Assembly (NCBI GenBank): GCA_965248035.1
Contig: OZ252054.1
Location: forward strand, 248,001-312,000
Origin: BJGV01 sp964194745
GTDB taxonomy: Bacteria > Pseudomonadota > Gammaproteobacteria > Burkholderiales > Nitrosomonadaceae
Length of the DNA stretch: 64,000 nt
Direction: 5' to 3'
The notes below the pieces were generated by a model, which was given only the letters and a program-made list of their open reading frames with translations, did not search any database and was not told the DNA's origin. Position numbers and translations under genes: made by a program. This document shows, one piece after another, positions 1 to 9,401 of the stretch (positions are counted from its first letter, which is position 1; each line of letters starts with the position of its first letter).

Positions 1-52
1 TTAAATTACGCTGATTACTTTGAATAAGCACTTCACTCATGGTGTATAAAAT

Positions 53-1627
53 ATGGAACAGCAGACTCTGCGTGTATTAATGATTGAGGATTCAGCGGAT
101 GATGCAGAACTGATTTTGCTTCCTCTTAAGGAAAGTGGATTTGCGGTTCACTGCCTACGCGTTGAAACTATTGAAAGTTTACGGAATGCGCTGAGTAGCG
201 AAAATTGGGATGTGATTCTATCTGATTACAATCTGCCAGACTTCGACGCTGGAGAAGCATTAACACTGCTAAAAACACATGATCTAGATATCCCCCTGAT
301 TATCGTATCAGGCTGTATTGGCGAAGAAATCGCAGCTTCTTTAATGAAAGCAGGAGCACACGATTTTGTAATGAAAGGTAGTACTGCGCGGCTAGTACCG
401 GTCGTACAGCGGAGTCTACTGGAAGCAGAGAACCGTAAACAATTTAATCTCTCACAGACTGCATTGAAAAAAAGTGAGGCTCGCTTCCGTGCAATAGCCG
501 CCAATCTTCCTGGTGTGATGTTCCAGTTCATGCTAGAACAACATGAAAAGATAAGTTCCCCATACGTGAGCGATGGCTCACTAATGTTGCTTGGCTTACA
601 TCCTCATACACTTATGGATGCTCCCGGATTGTTTTATGAGATGATCATACCTAAAGACAGGCCATCCTATTCCCGTTCTATGACTGCCTCTGCTAAAAAT
701 CTTTCGCCCTGGAACTGGGAAGGTCGTATTCGGGTAGATGAGGAAGCCGAGGCCAAGTGGATAAGTCTGCGCGCAACTCCTCGACAAACTTCTAGCAAAG
801 CAATTCTATGGGACGGTATTGTAATAAATATTACCAGAAATAAGCTTGCTGAAATCGAAATTGCAAGCTCTCGCGAACGGTTAGCCGAGTTTTCTTCTTA
901 TTTGCAGAAAATTAAGGAACAGGAACGTGCTAGGATTGCCAGAGAAATTCATGATGACATCGGCGGTATTCTGACCGCTATTAAATGTGAATTGCTACCA
1001 TCGACTGAGGGTGTGCCCAATAAACCGGATTTTTACCGGAAAAAAGCTGAATCCATCGAATCTTTAGTTGACCAGGTAATTGATAGCACACGCAGAATAT
1101 CAATGGATTTACGTCCGGGTATACTAGACTGTGGAATTGTTGCTGCTGTCAAATGGCAAGCAAAAGAGTTCTGTGAACGTGCCAGACTTTGATACCGAGT
1201 TTCGTGTGATAGTGATGAAATTCCATTAGATTCAGACTTATCAGTAGCAATTTTTCGCATTTTTCAGGAAACTCTGACAAATATTTCAAAGCATGCCAAC
1301 GCTTCACGACTTCAGATACGACTTTCAGAGAAAGACGGATGGATATTCCTTGAGGTCACTGACAATGGATGCGGGATCACAGACCAAGAAATGACTAAAC
1401 CACAATCTTTTGGAATTCGCGGTATGCGTGAACGCTGCCAACAACTTAGAGGCAGCCTCTATATTACTGGCAGGCCTGGCAAGGGAACCAAAGTAACTAT
1501 TTCAATTCCGGCAAATGCCATGGAGATGTCATCAAATCAGCCCATAGACGCGAACATCACTCTAACAGTGTTGCGACCTACACTTGCAGAAAACCATAAG
1601 AACCTGACAAAAACATTACAACACTGA
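53..1627 (+). pseudogene. Hybrid receiver-PAS-histidine kinase (NarX/UhpB-like), interrupted by an in-frame TGA
   Basis: The first part (53-1192, 379 residues) has an N-terminal receiver domain (about residues 7-125; LSDYNLPD around the phosphoacceptor Asp), a PAS-like region (about 138-265) and a HisKA_3 dimerisation domain with the H-box REIHDDIGG (about 300). A TGA at 1190-1192 ends translation. The same reading frame continues without a shift through the HATPase domain: N-box FRIFQETLTNISKHAN, G1 DNGCGI, then FGIRGMRERCQQLRG, to the stop at 1627. Read through, it is a 524-residue kinase. There is no in-frame ATG or GTG between the stop and 1391, which already lies inside the ATPase domain, so the C-terminal half is unlikely to be made separately. 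The next gene is the probable partner regulator. A single C-to-T change (CGA to TGA) would explain the stop; a sequencing error is the alternative. Confidence 0.85.
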
Positions 1628-1643
1628 GAAACTTGGATTATAG

Positions 1644-2276
1644 ATGATACGTGTAATAATAGCTGACGACCATGCGATTGTTCTCCAGGGGCTGAAGCAG
1701 ATACTTAGCGAAACTGATAACATTTCTGTCACAGGCGAGGCAGAAACTGGGTTACAGGCGATTAAGATTGTACGCGAGAATGTTTTTGACGTGATGTTGC
1801 TCGATATTTCCTTACCTGATAAAAGTGGGATAGAAGTACTCAAACAAATTAAGAAGGAGCAACCTAAGCTGACGGTTCTGATGTTAAGTATGCACACAGA
1901 ACATGAATTTGCAGTACGCGCTCTGAAGGCAGGCGCATCTGGCTATCTTAATAAACAAAGCGCACCTTCTCAGCTTGTTACTGCAATACGCCAAGTGGCC
2001 ACCGGGAAAAAATATGTCAGCGCTGCCCTTGCTCAAGAACTTGCTAACACATTAGGCCAGGATGCGGATCAGCCGCTACATGCGAATCTATCTGATCGTG
2101 AATTTCAGACTTTGTGTCTGATTGCATCTGGTAAAAGCCTCTCTGATATTTCTACCGAATTATGCTTAAGCCCTAAAACTATTAGTGTATACAGGTCTCG
2201 TCTTTTAGAAAAGCTTAGACTTACCAATAATTCTGAGCTAACTCGCTACGCTATTAGGAATCATCTAGTCGATTAA
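1644..2276 (+). CDS. NarL/FixJ-family response regulator
   Basis: This 210-residue protein has a receiver domain (residues 1-120; acidic pocket IADDH near the N-terminus, phosphoacceptor Asp in MLLDISLPD about residue 54, Lys in YLNKQ about 105) and a C-terminal LuxR-type helix-turn-helix (about 145-205; LSDREFQTLCLIASGKS and LSPKTISVYRSRLLEKL). It probably activates or represses target promoters when phosphorylated. It starts 16 bp after the upstream HisKA_3-type kinase, the usual arrangement for a cognate pair. That kinase has an in-frame stop, so this regulator may be an orphan. The target genes cannot be told from the sequence. Confidence 0.9.
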   Translation: MIRVIIADDHAIVLQGLKQILSETDNISVTGEAETGLQAIKIVRENVFDVMLLDISLPDKSGIEVLKQIKKEQPKLTVLMLSMHTEHEFAVRALKAGASGYLNKQSAPSQLVTAIRQVATGKKYVSAALAQELANTLGQDADQPLHANLSDREFQTLCLIASGKSLSDISTELCLSPKTISVYRSRLLEKLRLTNNSELTRYAIRNHLVD

Positions 2277-2553
2277 AACCCCCTTCTCTATCTATCTCTT
2301 GCTTAGATAAGTTGGCTAGTCTTGTAAGTTTACACAGGCTATATGCCTATAATTTTACAAGGTCTATTCCGCCAACATAATTTCTATTTTAGAGAACAGT
2401 GACAATTGCCCTGTTTATTCAGCTTATAGCTATATATTTTATCTGTTAATTTAGTAGCCATCATAGAATTCTAGGCCTACTTTTTAACCTAAATATTAGT
2501 TGTTTCACTCGAGGTAATAAGCCTTATCTGTGTCATTTGGGAGGGAATATGAA

Positions 2554-3357
2554 ATGGAGAACACTAAAGAAAAGAAAACATTGCGGCTAATCAAAACAAC
2601 AAATGCCACAGAATCTGCACAAGCGATTGTAAACAAAGAGGAGAATTCAGTTTGTATTAATGATTATTACAAACGAATTGAACACTATGCACAGCAAATT
2701 CGGTCAATCGATGATCTCGGTGAAATTATTAATATTCTCGATGAAGCATTGCTCGAAACCAGAAATTTACATTCTAGTAATGAAATAAAAAAGGCCCGGA
2801 GCCAGTTGCAAAGCACAGAACAAGATATCGAAGTATTAAAAAGTGAACTGGAAGTACTCAAGGAATTGGTACATACAGACCAACCTACCGGAGCATTAAA
2901 TCGAGGAGGACTTGATGCATCTCTTCTCAGAGAATCCGCGCGCGCTGACCGAAACAATGAGTCATTATGTTTAGTTTTGCTCGTCCTTGATGACTTCAAG
3001 CTGTTCAATGATACCTACGGTCATCAGACAGGAAATCGAGCTTTATTGCATCTAGTAAACATTACTAAAAAATCACTACGCCCCAGTGACATCATTGCCC
3101 GTTTCGGTCGGGATGAATTTGTTGTTTTGCTACCTAACACCACCATAGAATTAGCAACATTGGTAACAAAACGATTGCAAGATAATCTAGTAGACGATTA
3201 TATGTTACACGCTGACCAATTAATACCAATCACGTTTAGTACCGGCGTGGTCGTACGTACCCGCAATGAGCATCAAAACTCAGTAATTGGCCGTGCTGAT
3301 AAAGCCCTGTATCTTGCGAAAAATGCTGGGAAGAATCAAATCGTTACTGCAAGGTAA
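2554..3357 (+). CDS. Diguanylate cyclase (GGDEF domain)
   Basis: The C-terminal 165 residues form a GGDEF domain: DQPTGALNRGG, then LDDFKLFNDTYGHQTGN (substrate and metal site), then the signature as FGRDEFVVLLP, where the first Gly of GGDEF is Arg. Many active cyclases keep only G(G/R)DEF-type motifs, so activity is plausible but unproven. The N-terminal 110 residues are mostly helical, with a predicted coiled coil (about 75-115), and no membrane segment is seen. I chose ATG 2554 because GGGAGGG at 2539-2545 gives a strong ribosome site with about 8 bases of spacing; an in-frame GTG lies at 2530. Product c-di-GMP could act on the PilZ protein YcgR encoded nearby. Confidence 0.88.
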   Translation: MENTKEKKTLRLIKTTNATESAQAIVNKEENSVCINDYYKRIEHYAQQIRSIDDLGEIINILDEALLETRNLHSSNEIKKARSQLQSTEQDIEVLKSELEVLKELVHTDQPTGALNRGGLDASLLRESARADRNNESLCLVLLVLDDFKLFNDTYGHQTGNRALLHLVNITKKSLRPSDIIARFGRDEFVVLLPNTTIELATLVTKRLQDNLVDDYMLHADQLIPITFSTGVVVRTRNEHQNSVIGRADKALYLAKNAGKNQIVTAR

Positions 3358-3530
3358 AACTAAGGGTGATGCCACAAAACACTCATTAGTTTCACCTTTG
3401 AGACAACTTGTTCAGAAGTAGACTACCAAATTTGCTGAGAACGAGATGATTAGGGATAACAACAACGTGTAAATGGCGTTGATTTATCCCAGATCTGGAT
3501 TATATATAAACGTAATTGGTGTACATATCA

Positions 3531-3869
3531 ATGAATAGTTCCGAAATAATTACTATCTATGAAGCTATTTTAACTACTACAGGTCAAATGCTAAAGGCCG
3601 CACAGAGTACTGATTGGAAAAATTTTGTAGTGCTCGAACAAGAATGTAGGAGACTAACAAAAATGATCCTAATAAATGATGAAACTAATATGCTAAGTAG
3701 TGAGCTACGTCAGCGCAAGCTAGAAATCATTCAGCAGGTCTTGGCAGATGACGCTGAGATCAGAACCCTCACGCAGCCATGGGCGGCACAACTGCAAAAT
3801 ATCCTGAGTAATACTGTTTACAAACGTAAGTTGACTCAGACACCGGACTCGACAATAACAGCCACTTAA
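3531..3869 (+). CDS. fliT: FliT-like flagellar export chaperone
   Basis: This 112-residue all-helical protein resembles FliT, a small cytoplasmic chaperone of the filament-cap protein FliD that in enterics also binds FlhDC. Support is its size, helical character (IITIYEAILTTTGQMLKAAQ, then WKNFVVLEQECRRLTKMI) and location beside ycgR, fliA and flhDC. FliT proteins are poorly conserved, so the call rests partly on context. ATG 3531 is preferred over an in-frame TTG at 3516. No fliD or fliS is in the window. Confidence 0.6.
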   Translation: MNSSEIITIYEAILTTTGQMLKAAQSTDWKNFVVLEQECRRLTKMILINDETNMLSSELRQRKLEIIQQVLADDAEIRTLTQPWAAQLQNILSNTVYKRKLTQTPDSTITAT

Positions 3870-4477
3870 AATCGTCGGCTTTAGACAACGATGCATGATT
3901 TTCGACTGATTAGATTGGTTATTATCTTGCAGAGCAAAGGAATACTCCTAGATGCTACAAATAGCTATCAGTAAGAAATAAAATCAGCAGATTCCTAAGC
4001 TATCAAATCTAAGCAGTACTTATCCTATTACGCTTGAGATTGTTCCTATCACGCCGAATATTTTCTTAAACTTCACCATAGACCCTCTATGAGCTATTAA
4101 TATATAATAAAAAATGTATAATTCACTAGTTACAGAGGTATCATAATAAAACACATTAAAGTTAAATAAAACAAGTTACGTAGCGTCCCTCCTTCCATTC
4201 CAGCAGAATAAAGTATCTAAAGTAATTGCTAAAGGTCGCTGATTGATTGCCGAAGATATTATTAGTACTTGAGCAATATTTTGGGGTATTTACTCATAAA
4301 TTCAAAATCTTGTATTACTACAGCTTAGGAAAATAAAGTTGCGTACAACCATAATCTTACGTGTCGATCGAGGATAAATCTTACACTTCGCTTTGTAACC
4401 TGGAGTCTAGAAACGAAGCGCCCTCTGTTGAGTTCCCGGCAATTTTGATACACCATACCTACTGGAGAGCAGTAAGA
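3870..4477. other. 608-bp gap between fliT and ycgR
   Basis: This AT-rich stretch shows no convincing coding frame or RNA gene. The ycgR frame is open back to a GTG at 4361, so up to 117 bp at the right end could be coding if that start is used. I did not find a clean flagellar sigma28 promoter (TAAA-N15-GCCGATAA) in it. Confidence 0.4.
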
Positions 4478-5353
4478 ATGACCAAGAAGAACCAGATCGA
4501 TGGGGTGATAGAGTTATCCCCACAGATAGAAGACAATAAATTTCGTATTTCTTCAAAATCAGATATTCTCAATATTTTACAGGTAGTTATGAAAAGAAAT
4601 ATGCTGGCTGCTCTTCATTTCGATCATAACAATGATTTCATCCTAACGTCAATTTTAGCAATTGACCCTGAACTTGGAAAAATGGTAGTTGATTTTGGTG
4701 AAATTGAGAAACTCAGCCAGGTTGCATTACATGCAAAGGAAGTGACCCTCGTTACATCTCAGGACCAATCGAAGATTCAATTCACATGCACAGCCATCAG
4801 GAAAATACAATTCGAAACTCGTAATGCATTTAGTATTGATCTTCCGGAATCCCTGTTACGTATTAAAAAAAGACAGTATTACCATATCACTAAGTCAACA
4901 CCAGCTCTATTAAAATGTATCATTCCGCTTCCAAATGAACATAATCCCGACATCACGGGAATAACGGTACACGATATCAGCTGTGGAGGTATAACGCTCA
5001 TTGAGCAACATTCCTTGGTTAATTTTAAGTCTGGGACAACTTACAAAAACTGCCATATTACTCTGTCCGGAATCGGCATTCTCAATATTACTATTCGAGT
5101 AAAAAACACCTACAAAGTAACGTTAGAAAACGGTCTTACTTGCAAACATGTAGGATGTGAATTTATAAATTTATCACAAGAAATGCTAGAAATGATTCGA
5201 AACTACATTTCCAGACTGAAGCAGGAAGAAATCAAACTGGCAATCAGTGAAAATCGTTTCAAGGTTGATTCAGAGGCAGTAGCTGATCGCTTATTAGAGA
5301 CAGTGCGTAAACTCATCCGATCGAAAAATCGAGAAACCAAACTGGACGAATAA
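4478..5353 (+). CDS. ycgR: YcgR-type flagellar brake protein (PilZ, c-di-GMP receptor)
   Basis: The protein has the two-domain YcgR layout. An N-terminal YcgR domain begins at FRISSKSDILNILQ (about residue 18) and a C-terminal PilZ domain follows (about 140-250). The c-di-GMP-binding switch is visible as LRIKKRQYYHI (RxxxR-like region) followed by TGITVHDISCGGITL, which matches the D/NxSxxG motif as DISCGG. YcgR with bound c-di-GMP slows the flagellar motor. ATG 4478 has a GGAG 10 bases upstream and gives 291 residues; GTG 4361 would add 39 residues unlike the family. The C-terminal 45 residues beyond PilZ are charged. It fits functionally with the diguanylate cyclase at 2554 and the flagellar regulators. 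Confidence 0.8.
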   Translation: MTKKNQIDGVIELSPQIEDNKFRISSKSDILNILQVVMKRNMLAALHFDHNNDFILTSILAIDPELGKMVVDFGEIEKLSQVALHAKEVTLVTSQDQSKIQFTCTAIRKIQFETRNAFSIDLPESLLRIKKRQYYHITKSTPALLKCIIPLPNEHNPDITGITVHDISCGGITLIEQHSLVNFKSGTTYKNCHITLSGIGILNITIRVKNTYKVTLENGLTCKHVGCEFINLSQEMLEMIRNYISRLKQEEIKLAISENRFKVDSEAVADRLLETVRKLIRSKNRETKLDE

Positions 5354-5446
5354 TCCCATCTAATCAGGATTTTCTATTGCCATAGAAAATGTAGCCTTAA
5401 GCCAACATTGCTGCAGCTCTAGGTAGGCTATATTATGTTTCCTAGA

Positions 5447-6157
5447 TCAAAGGCTCCTGAGTCGACTGTGTAGTCTAACCACTGCTTGAGTGTGTAATTG
5501 ACATACTCGTGATTTGCTTACTCCCGATACTTCACCAATCTCCCGCAAATTCATTTCTTGTTCATAGTGCATACCCATCACCATTTTCTCTCGTGATGGC
5601 AAATCAGCAATCGCCTTTACCAACATCGTCCGCAAACGCTCATCTAATAGGAGTTCTAATGGATCATTTTGTGAATCAGAACATAGACGGTCAAAGAATG
5701 GCTCATCATCAGCCTTCTGGAAATCTTCATAAAACATCAACTGACCACCACGCGCATCTTGTAGTGTCTCTTGGTAATCTGCAAGGGGTATATTTAATTC
5801 GGTTGCTATTTCTTACTCACTTGGAACGCGCCCCATACGTTGCTCTAGCGTCCTAACCGCCATCTCGATTTGTCGCATCTTTTTACGAACTCCACGAGGC
5901 AACCAGTCTGCTTCCCGTAATTCATCTAGAATGGAGCCGCGTATACGTTGTGCTGCATAACTTTCAAATTGCCGACCTCGTGAACCTTCATAGCGTTTGA
6001 TCGCATCTAGCAAACCAATCATTCCTGCCTGAATAAGATCATCCACTTGTACGGAGGCTGGTAACCTGGCCATCATATGATGGGCAATACGTTTAACTAG
6101 CGGCATAAAGTTTTCAAAAAATAGCTCTTTATTTACTGATTCGACGGCGGTATTCAT
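5447..6157 (-). pseudogene. fliA: Flagellar sigma factor FliA (sigma28) with an in-frame TAA
   Basis: Read through, this is a 236-codon FliA. Region 2 shows VDDLIQAGMIGLLDAIKRYE and FESYAAQRIRGSILDELRE; region 3 shows DWLPRGVRKKMRQIE; region 4 shows LPSREKMVMGMHYEQE followed by a helix-turn-helix (LREIGEVSGVSKSRVCQLHT). A TAA at 5813-5815, between GRVPSE and EIATELNIPL, ends the first ORF (6157-5813). The frame is otherwise continuous, and an internal ATG at 5740 could only give region 4. Related proteins have an ordinary residue at this point; CAA to TAA would account for it. Without region 4 the product should not recognise the -35 element. It lies 126 bp downstream of flhC, on the same strand. 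Confidence 0.88.
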
Positions 6158-6283
6158 AGTAATAGTCTTTTCGTAAAATTGTTATGCCAAAATGGCTAGA
6201 GAAAACTAGTTGCTACGTTAAGTCTTCGATGCTGTTACTCTATTTTTACCAAAACCAATGCGGCTTCATTTCGATAAATATCC

Positions 6284-6844
6284 TTAGGCTGGATTAAGAT
6301 GCGGTATATGAGTTGCAACCGCGTATGTAGATTTTTTAGTTTTTCCAGCACGGGAAGGGATGTTACATAGCTTACAAATAAGGTTGGGGTGAAGATCGAG
6401 CGCATGCACCACAAAATTCCCTCCACATTTGGTACATGGAGCAATACGTAGTATTTGGCTGCGCATGAAGCGAATTAGCGTCCATGCCCGCGTCAGACTT
6501 AATATTTGCTCAAGCTGATTTAACTTAAGGTGCTCCAGGTACAGTTGATATCCCTTTATGATGGCATCAATACCTTGAACTTCAGTATGAGTAATGAGGT
6601 AGTTATAAATATTGATAAATAGTGATGAATGTATATTGGGCTGCCAACTCATGAACCAATCTTCAGAAAATGGCAGCATTCCTTTTGGCGGAGAAACGCC
6701 TTTTATTTCTTTATATAGTTTTATTAATCTTTCGCGGCTTAAATTAGAATTAGTCTCTAGCACCTGTAATCGGGCACCAAGTCTGATTAACTCTGTCACG
6801 AGTTGGATTTCCTTTGCTTCAGATAAAATACTTTTATTAGGCAT
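6284..6844 (-). CDS. flhC: Flagellar master regulator subunit FlhC
   Basis: FlhC (186 residues, usual length about 190) pairs with FlhD to activate early flagellar promoters. The C-terminal zinc site is visible as CTKCGG followed about 18 residues later by CKLC, the four-Cys arrangement typical of FlhC. The helical N-terminal half (VTELIRLGARLQVLETNSNL, then LSRERLIKLYKEIKG) matches the family. It follows flhD with a 27-bp gap, as in the usual flhDC operon. The frame is intact, in contrast to the downstream fliA. Confidence 0.93.
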   Translation of the reverse strand: MPNKSILSEAKEIQLVTELIRLGARLQVLETNSNLSRERLIKLYKEIKGVSPPKGMLPFSEDWFMSWQPNIHSSLFINIYNYLITHTEVQGIDAIIKGYQLYLEHLKLNQLEQILSLTRAWTLIRFMRSQILRIAPCTKCGGNFVVHALDLHPNLICKLCNIPSRAGKTKKSTYAVATHIPHLNPA

Positions 6845-6871
6845 AATGAGTAATCTTTGAAAAAAATTAGC

Positions 6872-7189
6872 CTAAACCATTACCTCAGCTGGCTGACCAG
6901 CTATCAAAATGGCTGCGTGAGATAAGGACGCTGCATGATCTCGGCTATGGCTTGTTAGCATTTCTGCAATCAAACGATCATCAAATCGGAATCGACACAG
7001 CAAAGTATTTGACGCGGCCATTTTTAAGATTTGACTGGAAGTTAGGTTTTCAATTATTTTGGCAACATTCTGACCAATCCCTAGACGATACATCGCTGCA
7101 ACTTTGTCGTCCCGGAGCATCCTCTGTGCCAGTAGAATGTATCCAAGATTGATTTCCTTGATTTCTCCTAGAATCTGGTTAGTGTTCAT
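6872..7189 (-). CDS. flhD: Flagellar master regulator subunit FlhD
   Basis: FlhD (105 residues) is the partner of FlhC in the heterohexameric activator. The sequence has the family's N-terminal INLGYILLAQRMLRDDK helix, AMYRLGI, and the C-terminal LLCRFRFDD segment. It is the first gene of a leftward flhD-flhC-fliA cluster. Its upstream region ends at the IS1595 element at 7555. Confidence 0.92.
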   Translation of the reverse strand: MNTNQILGEIKEINLGYILLAQRMLRDDKVAAMYRLGIGQNVAKIIENLTSSQILKMAASNTLLCRFRFDDRLIAEMLTSHSRDHAASLSHAAILIAGQPAEVMV

Positions 7190-7554
7190 TTTGTGTGCCC
7201 TTTTCTAGTTTGTATGCGGGCTCAAACGAATTGAATGAGCCAGTGAGCTCATTCTCCTTTAAGACATGGTGAGAGGTAAATGGGAGGTTTTCTAAATCCG
7301 TAGTAGGATTTTTATTATCTAATATGTAGGAATTCTTCTTACATGAGTTATCACGAAGATCCTATTGATGGTGAGGCAGAATATTGAGGTAATGTAAAGA
7401 TCGCTCCAGGAAAGGAACTTAGTACCAAGATGGCTATATTTAGATCAAGTGACTACTCCATACGACGACCTTAGGAAGGACACTAGAGCATCCGTACTCA
7501 GGGGCTTGCTGATTAGGAAACCTTGTGCTCTGTCGCATTTCTTAATGCATAAAT
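7190..7554. other. flhDC upstream region, truncated by a mobile element
   Basis: This 365-bp non-coding stretch should contain the flhD promoter. No sizeable ORF is seen. It stops directly at the left end of the IS1595 element. The 8 bases next to the element (GCATAAAT) do not match the 8 bases beyond its right end (GAAGAATT), so some native upstream DNA may have been lost. Confidence 0.45.
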
Positions 7555-7604
7555 GGGAATTATATACTTAAATCCGCAGAAATATATTGACATTCAGGCC
7601 TTTT
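7555..7604 (+). repeat. Left terminal inverted repeat of the RM transposon
   Basis: This 50-bp repeat matches the reverse complement of 10258-10307 at every base. It starts GGGAATTATATACTTAAATC, and its inner part includes the -35 hexamer TTGACA of the transposase promoter. Such long perfect repeats indicate recent or active transposition. Confidence 0.95.
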
Positions 7605-7615
7605 CATATTATAAT
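7587..7615 (+). promoter_or_regulatory. Consensus sigma70 promoter of the transposon operon
   Basis: TTGACA (7587-7592), 17 bases, then TATAAT (7610-7615): a perfect match to the consensus with ideal spacing. The -35 box lies inside the terminal repeat and the -10 box just outside it. The transposase ATG is at 7645, with CGGAG about 10 bases upstream. A strong promoter this close to the end is unusual for an IS and would drive the modification and restriction genes as well. Confidence 0.8.
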
Positions 7616-7644
7616 CCGCATATACTAAGCACAACGGAGTCGAT

Positions 7645-8571
7645 ATGAAAAAGCACGTAGCCAAAACCATAAGCATCATGGAATTGTTAGAAAGATTTGA
7701 TACCGAAGAAAAGGCAGTACATTGGTTTGAAGAAGTTCTTTGGAACCATAAGCGAGTTTGTATGCATTGTAGTTGCGCTGATAGAATCAGCCGGGCTAAG
7801 GCTAAGAATCATACGTATTGGTGCGGGGATTGCCGGAAACATTTTACTGTCAGAAACGGGACGATTATGCAATCATCAAAATTGAGCCTGAGGAAATGGG
7901 CGGTAGCAATATATTATGTATTGACCGCAAGAAAAGGGATCTCAAGTTTGCAATTATCTAAAGAATTGAGTATGACACAAAAGACGGCATGGCACCTTGG
8001 GCACCGCATCCGTGAGGCTTGCTCACAAGACGGCTCTTTGGTTTCTGGTATCGTTGAGGCAGACGAAACCTACATCGGCGGCAAAGAAACAAACAAACAC
8101 AATGACAAGAAACTAAAGGCTGGTCGTGGTGCGGTAGGCAAGACTGCGGTAATGGGTATGCGTGAGCGGGGCGGGCGGGTACAAGCTATGCCAATTTCCA
8201 AAGCAGACAAGGCTACCTTGCAAGGTAAGATTGTTAGACACGTTAAGGCGGGCTCAACTGTTTACACAGATAATCACAGGGGCTATATTGGTTTACAAGG
8301 GTTTTACTATCAAAGTGTAAACCATTCAGCAAGAGAGTATGTGAACGGAATGGTGCACACTAATGGTATAGAGAGCGTATGGGCGTTGTTGAAACGTGGT
8401 TACAATGGGGTGTACCATAGCTTCAGTAAAAAGCACCTGGGTCGCTATGTAAATGAAGTTACCTTCAGGCTGAATGAGGGGAATGTGAGCAGGGATACGC
8501 AGGACAGAATGAAGAGCTTGTGCAAGAGCATGACTGGCAAGAGACTTCCTTATGCTGAGTTGGTAAAATGA
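7645..8571 (+). CDS. IS1595-family transposase (RM transposon)
   Basis: This 308-residue DDE-type transposase has an N-terminal zinc ribbon (CMHC then CGDC, residues about 32-60) and a helix-turn-helix region (LSLRKWAVAIYYVLTARKGI, then LSMTQKTAWHLGHRIREA). The catalytic core follows: first Asp in VEADETYIGGKE (about 145), second Asp in VYTDNHRGY (about 210), and NGIESVWALLKRG carrying the third acidic residue (about 245). The stop codon overlaps the methyltransferase start (ATGA at 8568-8571). It shares the family layout with the transposases at 14303 and 63301 but is clearly diverged from them. Confidence 0.93.
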   Translation: MKKHVAKTISIMELLERFDTEEKAVHWFEEVLWNHKRVCMHCSCADRISRAKAKNHTYWCGDCRKHFTVRNGTIMQSSKLSLRKWAVAIYYVLTARKGISSLQLSKELSMTQKTAWHLGHRIREACSQDGSLVSGIVEADETYIGGKETNKHNDKKLKAGRGAVGKTAVMGMRERGGRVQAMPISKADKATLQGKIVRHVKAGSTVYTDNHRGYIGLQGFYYQSVNHSAREYVNGMVHTNGIESVWALLKRGYNGVYHSFSKKHLGRYVNEVTFRLNEGNVSRDTQDRMKSLCKSMTGKRLPYAELVK

Positions 8572-9401
8572 GTGTGGTATTAGGACAGGCGGTGCAAACA
8601 GCCTCGATTTATAAAGGGGATTGCCTAACCCTTATTCCCGAGAAAATACCTGATGACACTATAGATCTGATAATCACCTCACCCCCTTATGCGGATCAGA
8701 GAAAAGACAATTACAGGGGGGGGGGTGCAAATGAATATGTTGATTGGATGCTCCCCAGAACGGAGCAATTAAAGAAATGCTTAAAACCCTCAGGGTCGTT
8801 TGTCTTGAATATCAAAGAACGCGCCATTAACGGAGAACGGCATCCTTACGTGATTGAGTTGATCCAGGGGCTTAGGTCTCAGGGCTGGCTTTGGGTAGAG
8901 GAGTATTGCTGGCACAAAAAAAACAGCTACCCGGGTAAATGGCCGAATCGCTTTCGCGACTCATGGGAACGCTTGCTGCATTTTACCAGGCATAAAAAAT
9001 TCAAAATGAATCAAGGAGCAGTACGTGTGCCTATGGGAGACTGGAAGGACTCCCGTTTAAGAAGTCTGTCTGATACAGATAAAAGACGTGACGATAGCGC
9101 TCATGGAAACGGGTTTGGGAAGCGTGTGGCTAATTGGGAAGGCAGGGAGATGGCTTATCCTACAAACGTACTACACATGGCTACTGAGTGCGGCAATTCA
9201 GGCCACCCGGCATCGTTCCCCGAGGCACTACCTAATTGGTTTATACGGTTATTCACGGACGAAAGAGACACTGTGCTGGACCCGTTCGCGGGGTCGGGGA
9301 CAACTATTATTGCTGCACACAAGCTAAACCGAAACTCGGTAGGGATTGACCTTTCCAAAGATTATTGTGCGTTGATGCGTAAAAGACTGAAAGAGTTGTG
9401 A
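8568..9401 (+). CDS. Transposon-borne DNA methyltransferase (N4-cytosine or N6-adenine)
   Basis: The 277-residue protein has the catalytic motif IV near the N-terminus (LIITSPPYADQR, about residue 38) and the AdoMet-binding motif I near the C-terminus (LDPFAGSGTT, about 243). That permuted order is the beta class. TSPPY is most often found in N4-cytosine enzymes but also occurs in N6-adenine enzymes, so the target base is open. It follows the transposase with a 4-bp overlap and overlaps the endonuclease gene by 4 bp (GTGA). Context says it protects the host from that endonuclease; the recognition site is unknown. Confidence 0.9.
   Translation: MSVVLGQAVQTASIYKGDCLTLIPEKIPDDTIDLIITSPPYADQRKDNYRGGGANEYVDWMLPRTEQLKKCLKPSGSFVLNIKERAINGERHPYVIELIQGLRSQGWLWVEEYCWHKKNSYPGKWPNRFRDSWERLLHFTRHKKFKMNQGAVRVPMGDWKDSRLRSLSDTDKRRDDSAHGNGFGKRVANWEGREMAYPTNVLHMATECGNSGHPASFPEALPNWFIRLFTDERDTVLDPFAGSGTTIIAAHKLNRNSVGIDLSKDYCALMRKRLKEL

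Noticed and set aside
1190..1192. Selenocysteine or programmed readthrough at the kinase TGA
   Set aside because: I saw no bacterial SECIS-like hairpin directly after the codon and this kinase family has no known Sec residue.
3870..4477. Sigma28 flagellar promoter before ycgR
   Set aside because: A TAAAGTT is present near 4155 but no GCCGATAA-like -10 follows at the right distance.
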